In this document: in pieces, positions 1-9,556 of the stretch
Position numbering within the stretch: position 1 is the first letter of the stretch
How the letters are laid out: each line of letters begins with the position of its first letter
Assembly (NCBI RefSeq): GCF_900115775.1
Contig: NZ_FOXS01000003.1
Location: 186,001 to 250,000, forward strand
DNA: 64,000 nucleotides
Origin: Hymenobacter arizonensis
Lineage (GTDB): Bacteria > Bacteroidota > Bacteroidia > Cytophagales > Hymenobacteraceae
Direction of reading: 5' to 3'
Notes under the pieces: model-generated
What the model was told of the DNA's origin: nothing
The model's input: the letters and a program-made list of their open reading frames with translations, nothing else
Databases searched by the model: none
Position numbers and translations under genes: made by a program

Positions 1-1797
1 GCCCTGCACGGGCAGCGGGCCGCCGTGGGCTCGGATTCCAACCTGGGGGTGCGGCTCTACGAGCGCACGGCCGGCCGCTGGCAGCTGCGGCAAACGATGT
101 TCAACCCGGACGCCACGCCGGGGCGCTACGGCTACACCGTGGCCATGAACGAGCACGTGCTGCTGGTGAGCAATCCGTTTGACCGCCAATTGACGGGCGT
201 GGTGTACCGCTACGGGCGCCAGAACAACGCGTGGCAGCTCGAGCGGCGCTACTTCGCGCCCCAGCCGCTGATCGCCGACGGGCTGGGCACCTGGGTTGCA
301 GTCGACGCCCACTCGAACAATTTCATACTTAGCGCCCCGGGCCGCACCTCCGGCGGCGCACTCAACGCCGGGCAGGCGTTCGTACAGTGGGCGCCGGCCA
401 TCTTACCGGCCGGGCCCTTCTGTGCGAGCGACCCCGCCCTGGCGCTGCAAGCCACGGCCACGGGCGGCACGTGGTCGGGACCCGGGGTTAGCAACAGTGG
501 GGTATTCACCCCGGCTCTGGCCGGGCTCGGCACGCACCGGATTGCCTATGCCCTGAGCGCTGGCCCCACGTGCACGTACCGCGACACGCTAACCATCACG
601 GTCCAGGCCGCCCCGCGCATCACGCGACTGGCCCTGCCGCCGCTCAGCTGCGCCCGCGACACGGCCTTTAACTTGACGGCCACCCTGCCCGGCGGCCTGT
701 GGTCGGGAACGGGCATTGCCAACCCCCAAACCGGCACGTTTCAGTCGGCCACCGCCGGCCCCGGTCGCCACGTCCTCACCTATTCCCTAAACACTGCTTG
801 CGGCTCGCAGGACACGCTGAGCGTGGTGGTACGGCCCGCTCCCGTGCGCATCCTCACCGCGCGCGTGCCCCTGAGCTGCGCCCGCGATACGACCATGGCT
901 CTGGTGGCCAGCCAACCCGGCGGGGCATGGTCCGGAGCGGGCATTGCCGGGGTCACCAGCACGTTTCAATCCGCCCTGGCCGGTCCGGGCCGGCACCTGC
1001 TGACCTACCGCGTGCCGGGCCCCTGCGGCGGGCAAGACACGCTGAGCCTAGTCGTGCGGCCCGTGCCGGTGCGCGTGCTCAGCCGGCCCAGCACCTTTTG
1101 CCGCACGGATACCGTGTTTAGCTTACAAGCCACCCCGGCCGGCGGACGCTGGCGCGGGCCGGGGGTGACGGACCAGGGCCGGTTTACGCCCCCGGGCCCC
1201 GGCCGCTACGTGCTGCGCTACGAGCGGGGCACCGGCGCCTGTCGCGCGGCCGACTCGGTGGCGATGACGATCACGCCGCTGCCGCAACCAGTGGTGAACG
1301 CCCTCCCCACCCAGCGCTGCGGGGAGCCGACCGGGGTGCTGCGGCTAAGCAGCCAGACTCCGAGCAATACGACCTACGAGTGGCAGCACCGCGCCACCAC
1401 CGCCCAGCCGTGGCAAGTGGTCTCCACCCAGCCCACGCATCAGCCTGCCCAGCCCGGCTGGTACCAGCTAAAGCTGAGTCAGGGAACGTGCAGAGCCTAT
1501 TCGGCCCCGACGGAATTCCGCGCCGAACCCATGCAGGTTCAGCAAATCCCCAACGTGTTTACCCCGAACGGGGACCGGGTTAATGACGTGTTCGAGTTAC
1601 GGCTCCAGTACCCGCGCACCAGCCAGCTGCAGGTGTTTGACCGCTGGGGGAAAAGTGTATACGCCTCGACTACCTACGGTGCGTTCTGGACGGGCGAGCA
1701 AGCCGCGGCGGGCGTGTACTATTACCTGTGGCGCTATTCCACGGACTGCGAGCCGGTGGAGCGCACGGTCAAGGGCTGGGTGGAGCTGCTGCGGTAA
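1..1797 (+). CDS. 5'-truncated Ig-like repeat protein with T9SS type B sorting domain
   Basis: The frame is open to the left edge of the window, so the N-terminus and signal peptide are missing; about 598 residues are visible. The first ~120 residues resemble FG-GAP/integrin-alpha-type propeller repeats (VAVGSD, VAMNEHVLLVSNP, VAVDAHSNN). Then come four tandem Ig-like modules of ~75-85 residues, each marked by GG-x-W-x-G-x-G and a later G-x-H/Y-x-L-x-Y. The C-terminus carries NVFTPNGDRVNDVF and VFDRWGKSVY, the signature of the CHU_C / gliding-motility C-terminal domain (TIGR04131), which routes proteins through the type IX secretion system to the surface. Function beyond a secreted surface protein is unknown. 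Two further T9SS cargo genes follow on the same strand. Confidence 0.85.
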   Translation, partial: ALHGQRAAVGSDSNLGVRLYERTAGRWQLRQTMFNPDATPGRYGYTVAMNEHVLLVSNPFDRQLTGVVYRYGRQNNAWQLERRYFAPQPLIADGLGTWVAVDAHSNNFILSAPGRTSGGALNAGQAFVQWAPAILPAGPFCASDPALALQATATGGTWSGPGVSNSGVFTPALAGLGTHRIAYALSAGPTCTYRDTLTITVQAAPRITRLALPPLSCARDTAFNLTATLPGGLWSGTGIANPQTGTFQSATAGPGRHVLTYSLNTACGSQDTLSVVVRPAPVRILTARVPLSCARDTTMALVASQPGGAWSGAGIAGVTSTFQSALAGPGRHLLTYRVPGPCGGQDTLSLVVRPVPVRVLSRPSTFCRTDTVFSLQATPAGGRWRGPGVTDQGRFTPPGPGRYVLRYERGTGACRAADSVAMTITPLPQPVVNALPTQRCGEPTGVLRLSSQTPSNTTYEWQHRATTAQPWQVVSTQPTHQPAQPGWYQLKLSQGTCRAYSAPTEFRAEPMQVQQIPNVFTPNGDRVNDVFELRLQYPRTSQLQVFDRWGKSVYASTTYGAFWTGEQAAAGVYYYLWRYSTDCEPVERTVKGWVELLR

Positions 1798-1845
1798 AAA
1801 GAGAAGGAGGGCATAGGGGCAGGGCTTTGCTTCCCGAAATGGCCC

Positions 1846-1881
1846 AGGAGCGTGCGCCCCGTTAACGGGGTGCACGCTCCT
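1846..1881. terminator. Hairpin downstream of the truncated T9SS gene
   Basis: A near-perfect palindrome: AGGAGCGTGC pairs with GCACGCTCCT, with CCCCGTTAACGGGG nested inside. It begins about 50 bases after the upstream stop codon. No T-tract follows, so it may be a terminator or a short palindromic repeat. Confidence 0.5.
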
Positions 1882-2000
1882 GTGAAGCGCCCGGTCAAAC
1901 GCGCTAGCAATAGGTCCAGCCCTAAACGTTTCCTATATAGAAGCTCTACCTTTACTCGGGGCCGTCCGCGCGCCGAACTTATCTCACCCCATCTATTGCT

Positions 2001-5000
2001 ATGCTTCGTCTTTTTACGCTTCTACTCTGCTTCTTATTCCCCCTGCTCACCCGCGCCCAAACGCCCACTTGGCAGGCGGCCCTGGCCAATAACTCCACCA
2101 CGATCCGTGGGTCGGCCACCGTCCTGGCCACGGCCGTCGGCCCGGCCGGGCAGGTGTACGTGGCCGGCTATTTGAGCGGACAGGTGGGGTTTGGTCCCAT
2201 CGTGGTCCGGGCCGACGCCACCCAGGACGCGTTCGTGGCGCGCTGGGAACCGAGCACCGGCGCCTGGGCCTGGGCCCTGGGGGCGGGCGGCACCAGCATT
2301 GACCAGGCCACGGGCTTGGTGGTGAGCGGCAACCGCATCTACCTCACCGGCAACGTGAACAACTACGCCGTGGCCGGCGACGCCAACGGGGGCAATAACG
2401 TGCAGTTCGGCTCCCGCCCCCTGCCCGGCACGGGCCCGAGCGCCAACGGCGACGTGTTCGTCGCGCGCCTCACCGACACGGGGAACCCCACGGATTGGGA
2501 CTGGGTCCGGCAAGCCGGCGGGATCAACGAGGACCGGGCCCGCGGCCTGGCCCTGAGCGGCGACCGCCTGTACGTGGCCGGGGCCGTGCAAAATGCCGCC
2601 GTGGCCGGCGACGCCAACGGCCGCAGCGACGTGCAGTTTGGCTCCCACCCCTTGCCCGGCACCGGCCCAAGCTTGAACTATGACCTCTTCGTGGCCCGAA
2701 TCACCGACGCCGCATCCCCCACGGACTGGGATTGGGCCCTGGCCGGGGGCGGCACCGACGCCGACGAGATTAATGCGGTGGCCGTGAGCGGGAGCACCGT
2801 GTACCTGGCCGGCTACACCACCAACAGGGCCCAGGCCGGCGACGCCAACGGCACGGCCGATGTGCAGCTGGGCAGCTTGCCGCTGCCGGGCTCCGGGGTC
2901 GCGTTCAACCCCGATGTGCTGGTGGCCCGCCTCAACGATACGGGTCCCGCCCCAACCTGGGCGTGGGCCGTGCCCGCCGGGGGCGTGGACGACGACGAGG
3001 CCACGGCCCTGGCCGTGAGCGGCGGCAACCTCTACGTGGTGGGGGCGAGCGTGGGGTACACCCGGGTGAACGATCCGAACGGGGGGTACGACGTGCAGTT
3101 TGGCAGCCACCCGCTGCCCGGCCTCAGCACCAGCCCCAGCGCTGACGTGTTCGCCGCCTGCCTGCGCGACCCGGGAAATGCGCCGCCCGCCGACTGGGCC
3201 TGGGTCCGGCAGGCGGGCGGCTTCTACGACGAGCAGGCCAATGGCGTGGCCGTGCGCGGCACGGCCGTGTACGTGGTTGGCTACACCCGCAACTACGCCT
3301 TTCTCAACCGCCCCGATGGGGCGAGCGGCGTGCGCTTTGGCGCGACAACATTTCCCGGTAGCGGCAGTGCGGCCAACAACGACTCGTTCGTGGCCCGGCT
3401 CACGGACCAGGGCACGACGGCTTCGGACTGGGACTGGGCTTTGTCCGACAGCGGGGTCTTGTCCGGGCAGGCCAACGCGGTGACGGCCACGGCCACGGAC
3501 CTCTACGTGGGCGGCGCAGGCAGCGCGTATACCACCTACGGCGCGGCCGACGGGTCCCCGATAGCCAGCAATTATTTGACCTTGACCATTGCTAGCGTGA
3601 CCGATAACGGCAGCAGTGGGGCGTGGCAGCGCGTGCGCACCGCGCGAACCGAAAACGGCTCGGCCAGCGTGACGGCCACCGCCGTGGGCAGCGGCGGCCA
3701 GGTCTACGTGGCGGGGTACTTCAGCGGCCAGGTGCGCTTTGGCCCCTGGGAATTGACAACCCAGGGCGGCGAGGACGTGTTCGTGGCGCGCTGGGAGCCG
3801 GGGGGCGCGGGCGCCTGGGCCTGGGTGGTGCGGGGCGGCGGCCGATCCGATGACCAAGCCCTGGCCCTGGCCGTGCGCGGTCCGGTCTTGTACGTGGGCG
3901 GGAAGGTTAATAACAACGCCGCGCCGGGAGCGGCAGGGGGCACGGCCGACGTGCGCTTCGGGGCCCACCCGTTGCCGGGCATCGGCTCGGGCAACGGCAC
4001 GGACGCCTTCGTGGCCCGGCTCACCGATGCGGGGACCGCCGCGGCGCCAAGTTGGGACTGGGCCCTGCAGGGCGGGGGCACTTCGCTGGACCAGACCTCG
4101 GCGCTGGCCGTGAGCGGCAACAGCGTGTACGTGGCCGGCACTGCCGTCAACGCGGCGGTGGCCGGCGACGCCAACGGCCGCGAGAACGTCCAGTTCGGGG
4201 CGCACCCGCTGCCGGGCATCGGCCCCTCCGCCTTGCGCGACGTCTTCCTGGCCCGCATCACGGATGCGGGCACGGCCCCGAGTTGGGACTGGGCCGTGCA
4301 GGGCGGGGGCACGTCCGAGGACTTGGTCGCGGCCCTGGCCCTGCGCGGCACCGCCGTCTACGCGGTGGGCTCGGTAACCAACACCCCCGCGGCCGGCGAC
4401 GCCAACGGCCGCGACGACGTGCAATTTGGCTCTCACCCCCTGCCCGGCATCGGGGGCTTCAACGGAACGGACGTGTTCGTGGCGCGCCTTACCGACCCCG
4501 GAACCACGGCCCCCACGGACTGGGATTGGGCGTTGCAGGCCGGGGGCACCGCCAGCGACCAGGCCCATGCCGTGGCCATCAACGGCAATCAACTCTACGT
4601 GGCCGGGCAGGTAAGCAACCGCGCCGCGGCCGGCGACGCCAACGGCGGCAATGACGTGCAGTTTGGCACGCGCCCGCTGCCGGGCACGGGCCGGAGCACG
4701 GAACCGGATGCCTTCGTGGCCCGCCTCACGGACGCCGGCTCGGCGGCCCCCGCCGATTGGGACTGGGCGCTGGCCGGCGGCGGGTCGTACGCGGACGTGG
4801 CCCTGGGCCTGGCCGTGGGCAACGGGGGCGTGTACGTGACCGGGTACACCGTCAACCAGGCCGTGGCGGGGGACGCGAACGGCGCAGCCGACGTGCAGTT
4901 TGGCGCCCTGCCCAGCCCCGGGCGGGGCGCGAACTTCAACGGCGACGTGTTCCTGGCCCGGGCCACCGACCCGGCCGCCGGCGCCGCGCCCGCCTGGGAG

Positions 5001-5441
5001 TGGCTGCTGACCGGCGGGGGCGAGCGGGCCGACCAAGCCAACGCCGTGGCCCTGAGCGGCAACCGCCTCTACGTCGGGGCATTGGCGTGGCCCGCCGCCA
5101 CCTTCGGGACCACCACCCTGCCCGCCGCCAGCGGGGTGCAAGTAGCCGTGTTGGGGGTGGTCACCGACAATACTGTTCTGGCAACGCGTCCAAGCGTCGA
5201 GTCGGGCAAAGGGGCTGTTTTGACGCTCTACCCGAACCCGACGGCGGGCGGGTCCGTGACCGTGGCCGGGGCCGCTCCCCGCATGGCCGGGCAGGTGCTC
5301 GATGCCCTGGGCCGGGTGGTGGCCGGGTTTGTGACGGATGCCGCCGGCTCGGCCGTGCTCGCGCTGCCGCGGAGCCTGGCCCGCGGCATCTACGTGGTGC
5401 GGGCCGGGGAGCAGCGCCCGGCCCGCTTGGTGGTGGAGTAA
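2001..5441 (+). CDS. Large SBBP-type beta-propeller repeat protein with T9SS type A sorting domain
   Basis: The product (1146 aa) starts with a signal peptide ending at TRAQ (residues 1-20). It consists of ~90-residue repeats of the kind GxxxYVAGYxxN...GDANG..DVQFGSHPLPG...DVFVARLTD...WDWAxxGGG, which match the SBBP beta-propeller pattern. There are ten modules. The block from about residue 37 to 552 is duplicated as about residue 553 to 1055; both blocks open with S-A-x-V-x-A-T-A-V-G and GQVYVAGY. The last ~75 residues (LYPNPTAGGSVTV ... GIYVVRAGEQRPARLVVE) form a type A T9SS sorting domain (TIGR04183). The protein is expected to be secreted or attached to the surface; binding partner unknown. 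A related but unduplicated protein lies at 57779-59578. Confidence 0.88.
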   Translation: MLRLFTLLLCFLFPLLTRAQTPTWQAALANNSTTIRGSATVLATAVGPAGQVYVAGYLSGQVGFGPIVVRADATQDAFVARWEPSTGAWAWALGAGGTSIDQATGLVVSGNRIYLTGNVNNYAVAGDANGGNNVQFGSRPLPGTGPSANGDVFVARLTDTGNPTDWDWVRQAGGINEDRARGLALSGDRLYVAGAVQNAAVAGDANGRSDVQFGSHPLPGTGPSLNYDLFVARITDAASPTDWDWALAGGGTDADEINAVAVSGSTVYLAGYTTNRAQAGDANGTADVQLGSLPLPGSGVAFNPDVLVARLNDTGPAPTWAWAVPAGGVDDDEATALAVSGGNLYVVGASVGYTRVNDPNGGYDVQFGSHPLPGLSTSPSADVFAACLRDPGNAPPADWAWVRQAGGFYDEQANGVAVRGTAVYVVGYTRNYAFLNRPDGASGVRFGATTFPGSGSAANNDSFVARLTDQGTTASDWDWALSDSGVLSGQANAVTATATDLYVGGAGSAYTTYGAADGSPIASNYLTLTIASVTDNGSSGAWQRVRTARTENGSASVTATAVGSGGQVYVAGYFSGQVRFGPWELTTQGGEDVFVARWEPGGAGAWAWVVRGGGRSDDQALALAVRGPVLYVGGKVNNNAAPGAAGGTADVRFGAHPLPGIGSGNGTDAFVARLTDAGTAAAPSWDWALQGGGTSLDQTSALAVSGNSVYVAGTAVNAAVAGDANGRENVQFGAHPLPGIGPSALRDVFLARITDAGTAPSWDWAVQGGGTSEDLVAALALRGTAVYAVGSVTNTPAAGDANGRDDVQFGSHPLPGIGGFNGTDVFVARLTDPGTTAPTDWDWALQAGGTASDQAHAVAINGNQLYVAGQVSNRAAAGDANGGNDVQFGTRPLPGTGRSTEPDAFVARLTDAGSAAPADWDWALAGGGSYADVALGLAVGNGGVYVTGYTVNQAVAGDANGAADVQFGALPSPGRGANFNGDVFLARATDPAAGAAPAWEWLLTGGGERADQANAVALSGNRLYVGALAWPAATFGTTTLPAASGVQVAVLGVVTDNTVLATRPSVESGKGAVLTLYPNPTAGGSVTVAGAAPRMAGQVLDALGRVVAGFVTDAAGSAVLALPRSLARGIYVVRAGEQRPARLVVE
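2109..5160 (+). repeat. Two-fold internal duplication, five modules each
   Basis: Two consecutive blocks, about 2109-3656 and 3657-5160, encode the same order of five DANG/FGxHPLPG modules and share the same opening segment. DNA identity between modules is visibly high (for example GTGGCCGGCGACGCCAACGG recurs). Module 5 of block 1 and module 1 of block 2 have diverged most, having RPDG and AAGG in place of DANG. Confidence 0.75.
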
Positions 5442-5978
5442 GCCGGTAGCAGGCCACTTGACGGGCCGCGCCAACGGCGCGGCCCTGCGAGCCGACCCAC
5501 CGCTTAGTACTTGGTAGAGCGGAAGCGTTTGCCCGGCCGGGGGCGCGGGCCATGAATTCGGCGGCGCGCCGCGGCCCTTCGAAACCTTCGCTGAGTTCCT
5601 GCGCGGCCGTATGGGCCAGGTACATAAGATAAAGCAGAGCACGGGCCCGGGAACGGTCGTTGCATCAGTGGCGCTGCTCTCGTGAAGGACAACCTTGTTT
5701 TAAATTTTTCGGCTGCTCCACCGCCCCTGCAGGCAACGCAAAACCCGGGCGCTATCCACTCACACCTCCCCATGGATAAATAATGCCGAAGATATGAGTG
5801 ATGTACTTCGAGGCATGCCTTACGGTCCAGCCATTCCGGTTCCTGGTCACCCCGGCTGCCTTACCTTCACCCAAACGGGTCAAGCCAGGCCGGCGGCCAG
5901 TTATGGCACCATGCGTTATTCATTAGGTCAATACCCATAACTGCTTAATCCTTTTCGTTTCATGCTCTCTTAACTTAT
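5442..5978. other. Gene-free interval with one GC-rich hairpin
   Basis: No convincing coding sequence. At 5463-5485 GGGCCGCGCC and GGCGCGGCCC form a perfect 10-bp stem with a 3-base loop, placed 22 bases after the preceding stop codon; it is a plausible terminator without a T-tract. The rest should hold the promoter of the next gene, but I see no clear Bacteroidota -33/-7 pair. Confidence 0.5.
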
Positions 5979-7961
5979 ATGCCCGCAACCACTACCCCCT
6001 TTAACAAACCTATTCGCACCCTAACCCTGGCCGCCCTGCTGGCTGGCGCTAGCACGCTTCCCGCGGCGGCCCAAACCGGGTACGCCTTGTTGGGCGGCCA
6101 GGCCTTCACCTACCGCCTGGCCACGTTCCGGCCCACGGTGCCCGGCGCCTTCTCGGCCACCGTGACCATCACGGGCCTGGGCAGCGGGCAGGACCTGGTG
6201 GGCCTCGACGTGCGGCCCGCCACCGGGCAGTTGTACGCCCTGGGCTACGTGCCCAGCAGCCAGCAAGGGCAGCTCTACACGCTCAACCCGGCGACGGGCG
6301 CTCTCACGGCGGTGGGCAGCGCCCAAACCCTGGCCTTGGGCACCAGCCGCAGCCTCTTTGGCTTCGACTTCAACCCCGTGGCCGACCGGTTGCGCGTGAC
6401 GGCCGGCAACGGCGCCAACCTTCGCCTGGACCCAAATACCGGCGGCCTGGCGGGTACTGACGGCCCCCTGGCCTACGCCAGCACCGACGCCAATGCCGGA
6501 CGCACGCCCCGCGTCACGGCTTCGGCCTACACCAATTCTTACGTGGGCAACCCGGTTACGACGCTCTACAACCTCGACCAAGCGGCCAACCGCCTCGTGC
6601 TCCAGAACCCGCCCAACGCCGGCACGCTCAACACGGTTGGCACCCTGGGCGTGAACGCCGGCGGCGGGGCGGCCCTCGACATTTACTTTAACCCCACGAC
6701 CGGGCTTAACGTGGCCTACCTGTCCATTTCCACGTTTTCGCTCGCGACGTTCACCTTCGCCTCCGCCCTGTACACGGTGAACCTGGCCACGGGCGCGACC
6801 ACTGCCCTGGGGGCGTTGGGTAACAACACGGCCGAGGAAGTTGTCGACATTGCCCTCACCACCCCGGCGCCCGCGCCCGTGACGGGCCAGCTGGCCTACG
6901 CGCTGGCGGGCGCCAACCTGATCGAGTTTGACACGGCCCTGCCCGGCACCATCCGCCGCGCGGTGGGCATTACGGGCGTGGACGCGGCGCAAACGCTCGC
7001 GGGCCTGGACGTGCGCCCGCTCAACAACGTGCTCTACGCGCTCGGCTACAATGCCGCGGCCGCGGCCGGAGTGGCCAACGCGCAGGTGTATTCGCTCAAC
7101 GCCGTGACGGGCGTGGCCACCGCCGCGGGGCCCGCCGTGCGCCTGACCTTGGGCACGGGCAGCCTCGGGATGGACTTCAACCCGCTGACCGACCGCATCC
7201 GGGTGGTGGGCGCCAACCGCAACAACTACCGCCTCGACCCCGCCACCGGGGCCTTAGTCGCCACCGATGCGACGACGTTCTACGCCAGCAGCGCCACCCC
7301 GCCGAGCGTGGGGGCCATCGCCCACAGCAACAGCTTTCCGGGCTCGGCCGCCGGTACCACGCTCTACGCCTACGACGAGGCGCGCAACGTGCTCAACACG
7401 CAGGGCATCTCGTTTTCGCCCCTCGTCGACGGGCTCCAGACCACGGTCGGCGCCTCGGGCCTGAGCGTGAACGCCACCGCGCCGACCGTGGACCTGGACA
7501 TCTACAGCACCGGGACGGGCGTGAACCTGGCCTATCTGGTGGCCAACACCGGCACCTCGGCGGCGACCGCGCTCTACACCGTGAACCTGGGCACCGGCGC
7601 GGCCACGCTGGTGGGCCCCATTGGCGCCGGCTTGGCGGCCCGCGACATCGCCCTGGCCGCCGCCACGGGCGTGGTCACCGGCACCCGCCGCGAGCAAGCG
7701 CGGGCCGGGGAGGTGGGCCTCTGGCCCAACCCGTTTGCGGACGCGACGCAGCTGCGCTTCGAGCTGCCCCGCGCCGCGCAGGTCGAATTGCTTGTCACCG
7801 ACGCCCTGGGCCGGCTCGTCGCCCTGGTGAACCCGGGCCGGCTGGGCGCCGGCCCCCACACCCTGCACTGGAACGGCGCCGGCCAGCGCCCCGGACTGTA
7901 TTTTTTCTGCCTGCGCGTTGATGGTCAGCCCGCCGGTACGCGCCGGGGCCTGCTGCAATAA
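5979..7961 (+). CDS. DUF4394 (two-copy) secreted protein with T9SS sorting domain
   Basis: The product (660 aa) has an N-terminal signal peptide ending at AAAQ (about residue 32). Two tandem DUF4394 domains follow (about residues 34-300 and 305-570). Each has LVGLDVRP / LAGLDVRP, YALGY, FDFNPVADRLRV or MDFNPLTDRIRVVG, N-x-RLDP-x-TG and LYTVNL-x-TG-A. DUF4394 is a predicted propeller-like domain of unknown function found in secreted proteins. The C-terminus (LWPNPFADATQLRFELP, then TDALGRLV) is a T9SS type A sorting domain. It is the third consecutive T9SS cargo gene on this strand. The start is supported by the fit of the signal peptide. Confidence 0.87.
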   Translation: MPATTTPFNKPIRTLTLAALLAGASTLPAAAQTGYALLGGQAFTYRLATFRPTVPGAFSATVTITGLGSGQDLVGLDVRPATGQLYALGYVPSSQQGQLYTLNPATGALTAVGSAQTLALGTSRSLFGFDFNPVADRLRVTAGNGANLRLDPNTGGLAGTDGPLAYASTDANAGRTPRVTASAYTNSYVGNPVTTLYNLDQAANRLVLQNPPNAGTLNTVGTLGVNAGGGAALDIYFNPTTGLNVAYLSISTFSLATFTFASALYTVNLATGATTALGALGNNTAEEVVDIALTTPAPAPVTGQLAYALAGANLIEFDTALPGTIRRAVGITGVDAAQTLAGLDVRPLNNVLYALGYNAAAAAGVANAQVYSLNAVTGVATAAGPAVRLTLGTGSLGMDFNPLTDRIRVVGANRNNYRLDPATGALVATDATTFYASSATPPSVGAIAHSNSFPGSAAGTTLYAYDEARNVLNTQGISFSPLVDGLQTTVGASGLSVNATAPTVDLDIYSTGTGVNLAYLVANTGTSAATALYTVNLGTGAATLVGPIGAGLAARDIALAAATGVVTGTRREQARAGEVGLWPNPFADATQLRFELPRAAQVELLVTDALGRLVALVNPGRLGAGPHTLHWNGAGQRPGLYFFCLRVDGQPAGTRRGLLQ

Positions 7962-7997
7962 TGCGGAAGGGCCAGTTGAAGCTCCTGATCACGTAAG

Positions 7998-8039
7998 CGC
8001 CCCTAGTTCGGCCTTTTTTGCAAACTGGTAGTAGGGGCG
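7998..8039. repeat. Inverted repeat after the DUF4394 gene
   Basis: CGCCCCTA (7998-8005) pairs with TAGGGGCG (8032-8039) across a 26-base loop that includes a run of six T. It may serve as a terminator for the upstream gene. Confidence 0.4.
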
Positions 8040-8090
8040 TGGTTTACCTTCAGGGTTTCTTTTCGGCTTTTCCCAAGCTTCCCCTGGTAG

Positions 8091-8884
8091 CGGCCTGGTC
8101 TTTTTCATGACCGTTTTTACCTGCTCCTGCATGCCCCAAACTTTGTCCGGGTGGCGCAGGGGATACCCGGCAAGCCCACGGGCCCGCACCAATACGCCGT
8201 GTTGCAATTTCCCAGCAAGTACACGAGCCAGACGCCCCCGTCACCGCTGCTCTACTCCCAGCACGCCCGCTTCCGGGCCATGGGCCACGCCGGGTGGGTG
8301 CTACCCCACGACTACCGCTTCGTGGCCAGCGTAATCCCCACAACCCGTCGCCCTTGCACTGGCACGTGGTGCGCCCCGCCGCCTGGGCCGACGGGCTGGA
8401 GTCCACCGAGCGGGACGTGGTGCAAGCGGCCCTGCAGGAGCTGCTCGGCCCCGGCCCCGGGTTTCGGGAGCCTACCACCCTGTTGCTAGCCCTGGGTTTG
8501 ATGCACAAGGTGCCGGCGTGCCGGGCCCTGGCCTTGGAAGTCTTCCTTTTGGCCTGCACCACGGGGCGGCTCGACCCCGCCGCGTTGGGCACGATCCTCG
8601 GGCGCTTTCTGGCCCACGAATTCGTGCCGGTGCAGCGCCTGGCTGACAACCTGCAGCAAGCCCGCGCCATCGACGCGACCACGGACGACGCCCTATTGCA
8701 AGTATTAAACAACCTGCTACCGGAGTTACCCGCGGCGCCCTTGCGCAACACCAAGAAGCTAGTGGAGCTGTACGCCGAGCTGACCAGTCGTAGCGGCCGG
8801 GAGCCGGCGGAGGCGATCAAAACCAATCTGCGCAGTTGGCAAGGCACCTCTGCGCTCAAGCAGGTCGTGGGGGAGTTGGTATAG
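8091..8884 (+). pseudogene. Frameshifted C-terminal remnant of a DUF6493-family protein
   Basis: Two overlapping frames join into one protein-like reading. The first, open from a stop at 8088, ends with GWVLPHDYRFVASVIP near 8333; the second resumes one base off with HNPSPLHWHVVRPAAWADG and runs to the stop at 8882-8884. The joined tail (ALGLMHKVPACRALALEV, LAHEFVPVQRLADNL, TTDDALLQVLNNLLPELPAAP, LRNTKKLVELY) resembles the C-terminal region of DUF6493-family proteins as I know them from Hymenobacter. Those proteins are far longer, so this is a 5'-deleted and frameshifted relic. The family call is from memory of the pattern and should be tested by a profile search. A sequencing error could explain the shift but not the missing N-terminal part. 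Confidence 0.6.
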
Positions 8885-9003
8885 CAAAAATTTGGGAGCA
8901 TAATAACCAAGCCCCTAGAAGAGGCCTGGTTGAGTTCGGAATCAATACCCAAGCGCCGGCCCCATCGCCGACCAGTTCCAGGAACACTAGTAGTCCTCCG
9001 AGA

Positions 9004-9547
9004 AATGAGTCCGATCAACGAGTGCGCGTGGTCATTCACGAGTTGATTAGGTATGGTGCGCACGAAGGATTTGCGCGGGCCGCAGCGGGCAAGCTCGAGC
9101 GAGTTCTGAACTCCGAGGCCTTCCGGCAAGAGGTGGAAGCCAACGAGTATCGGCACGCTCAGTACCTGCGCCCTGCCCAGATTTATGCCCGAATTATGGC
9201 CGCTCACGAAGTGCAGGAGGGCAAGACGGGTAGTGGACCTGCGGCTGCGCACGATTACGCTGGCCGAGGACGGCGCGTTCTGGATGAAGGCCTGCGAACC
9301 CGGTTCATTACAGGGAACCATCGGCTTGGACGGCGCGGGTACTGGCGTAGCCGCGGTGTGCCCGCAGTGACTGAGTGTCTACGCGGCGAAGCGGGATACG
9401 GCGGCCCTGGCCGCCCACTTCGCGCACGAGTACATGCACATGTTGGGATTTGCCCATCCCGTTTGGAAGCAGAAGTCGGTTCCGTATAAGATTCACACCC
9501 TGGTCGAAACCCTGGCCCAGCCCCGGGCTAACGTGCCCGGGCGGTAG
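9004..9547 (+). pseudogene. Broken zinc metallopeptidase (HExxHxxGxxH)
   Basis: The first frame reads VVIHELIRYGAHEGFARAAA, KLERVLNSEAFRQEV and AQIYARIMAAHEVQEG up to about 9224. The reading then continues in the +1 frame with VVDLRLRTITLAEDGAFWMK and GLDGAGTGVAAVCPQ, meets TGA at 9368-9370, and continues in the same frame as YAAKRDTAALAAHFAHEYMHMLGFAHPVWK..SVPY to TAG at 9545-9547. HEYMHMLGFAH is a full zincin motif, and the following SVPY resembles small Bacteroidota metallopeptidases with a HEWxHxxGFxH motif. One frameshift plus one internal stop make it very probably inactive. The true start is unclear. Confidence 0.7.
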
Positions 9548-9556
9548 GCCGCTGTC

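Noticed and set aside
2034..5642. A 1202-codon frame antisense to the SBBP repeat gene
   Set aside because: It mirrors the repeats of the sense gene, has biased His/Gly/Arg/Ala content, no signal or motif, and is a by-product of high GC at third positions. The sense protein has a signal peptide and T9SS tail.
6021..6992. Long antisense frame under the DUF4394 gene
   Set aside because: Low-complexity Gly/Arg/Val reading with no motif; the sense frame has clear domains.
8050..9321. A 423-codon minus-strand frame across the two pseudogenes
   Set aside because: Ser/Arg-rich with no recognisable motif, while the plus strand gives DUF6493-like and HExxH sequences in pieces. Kept as a shadow, though it is the longest unbroken frame there.
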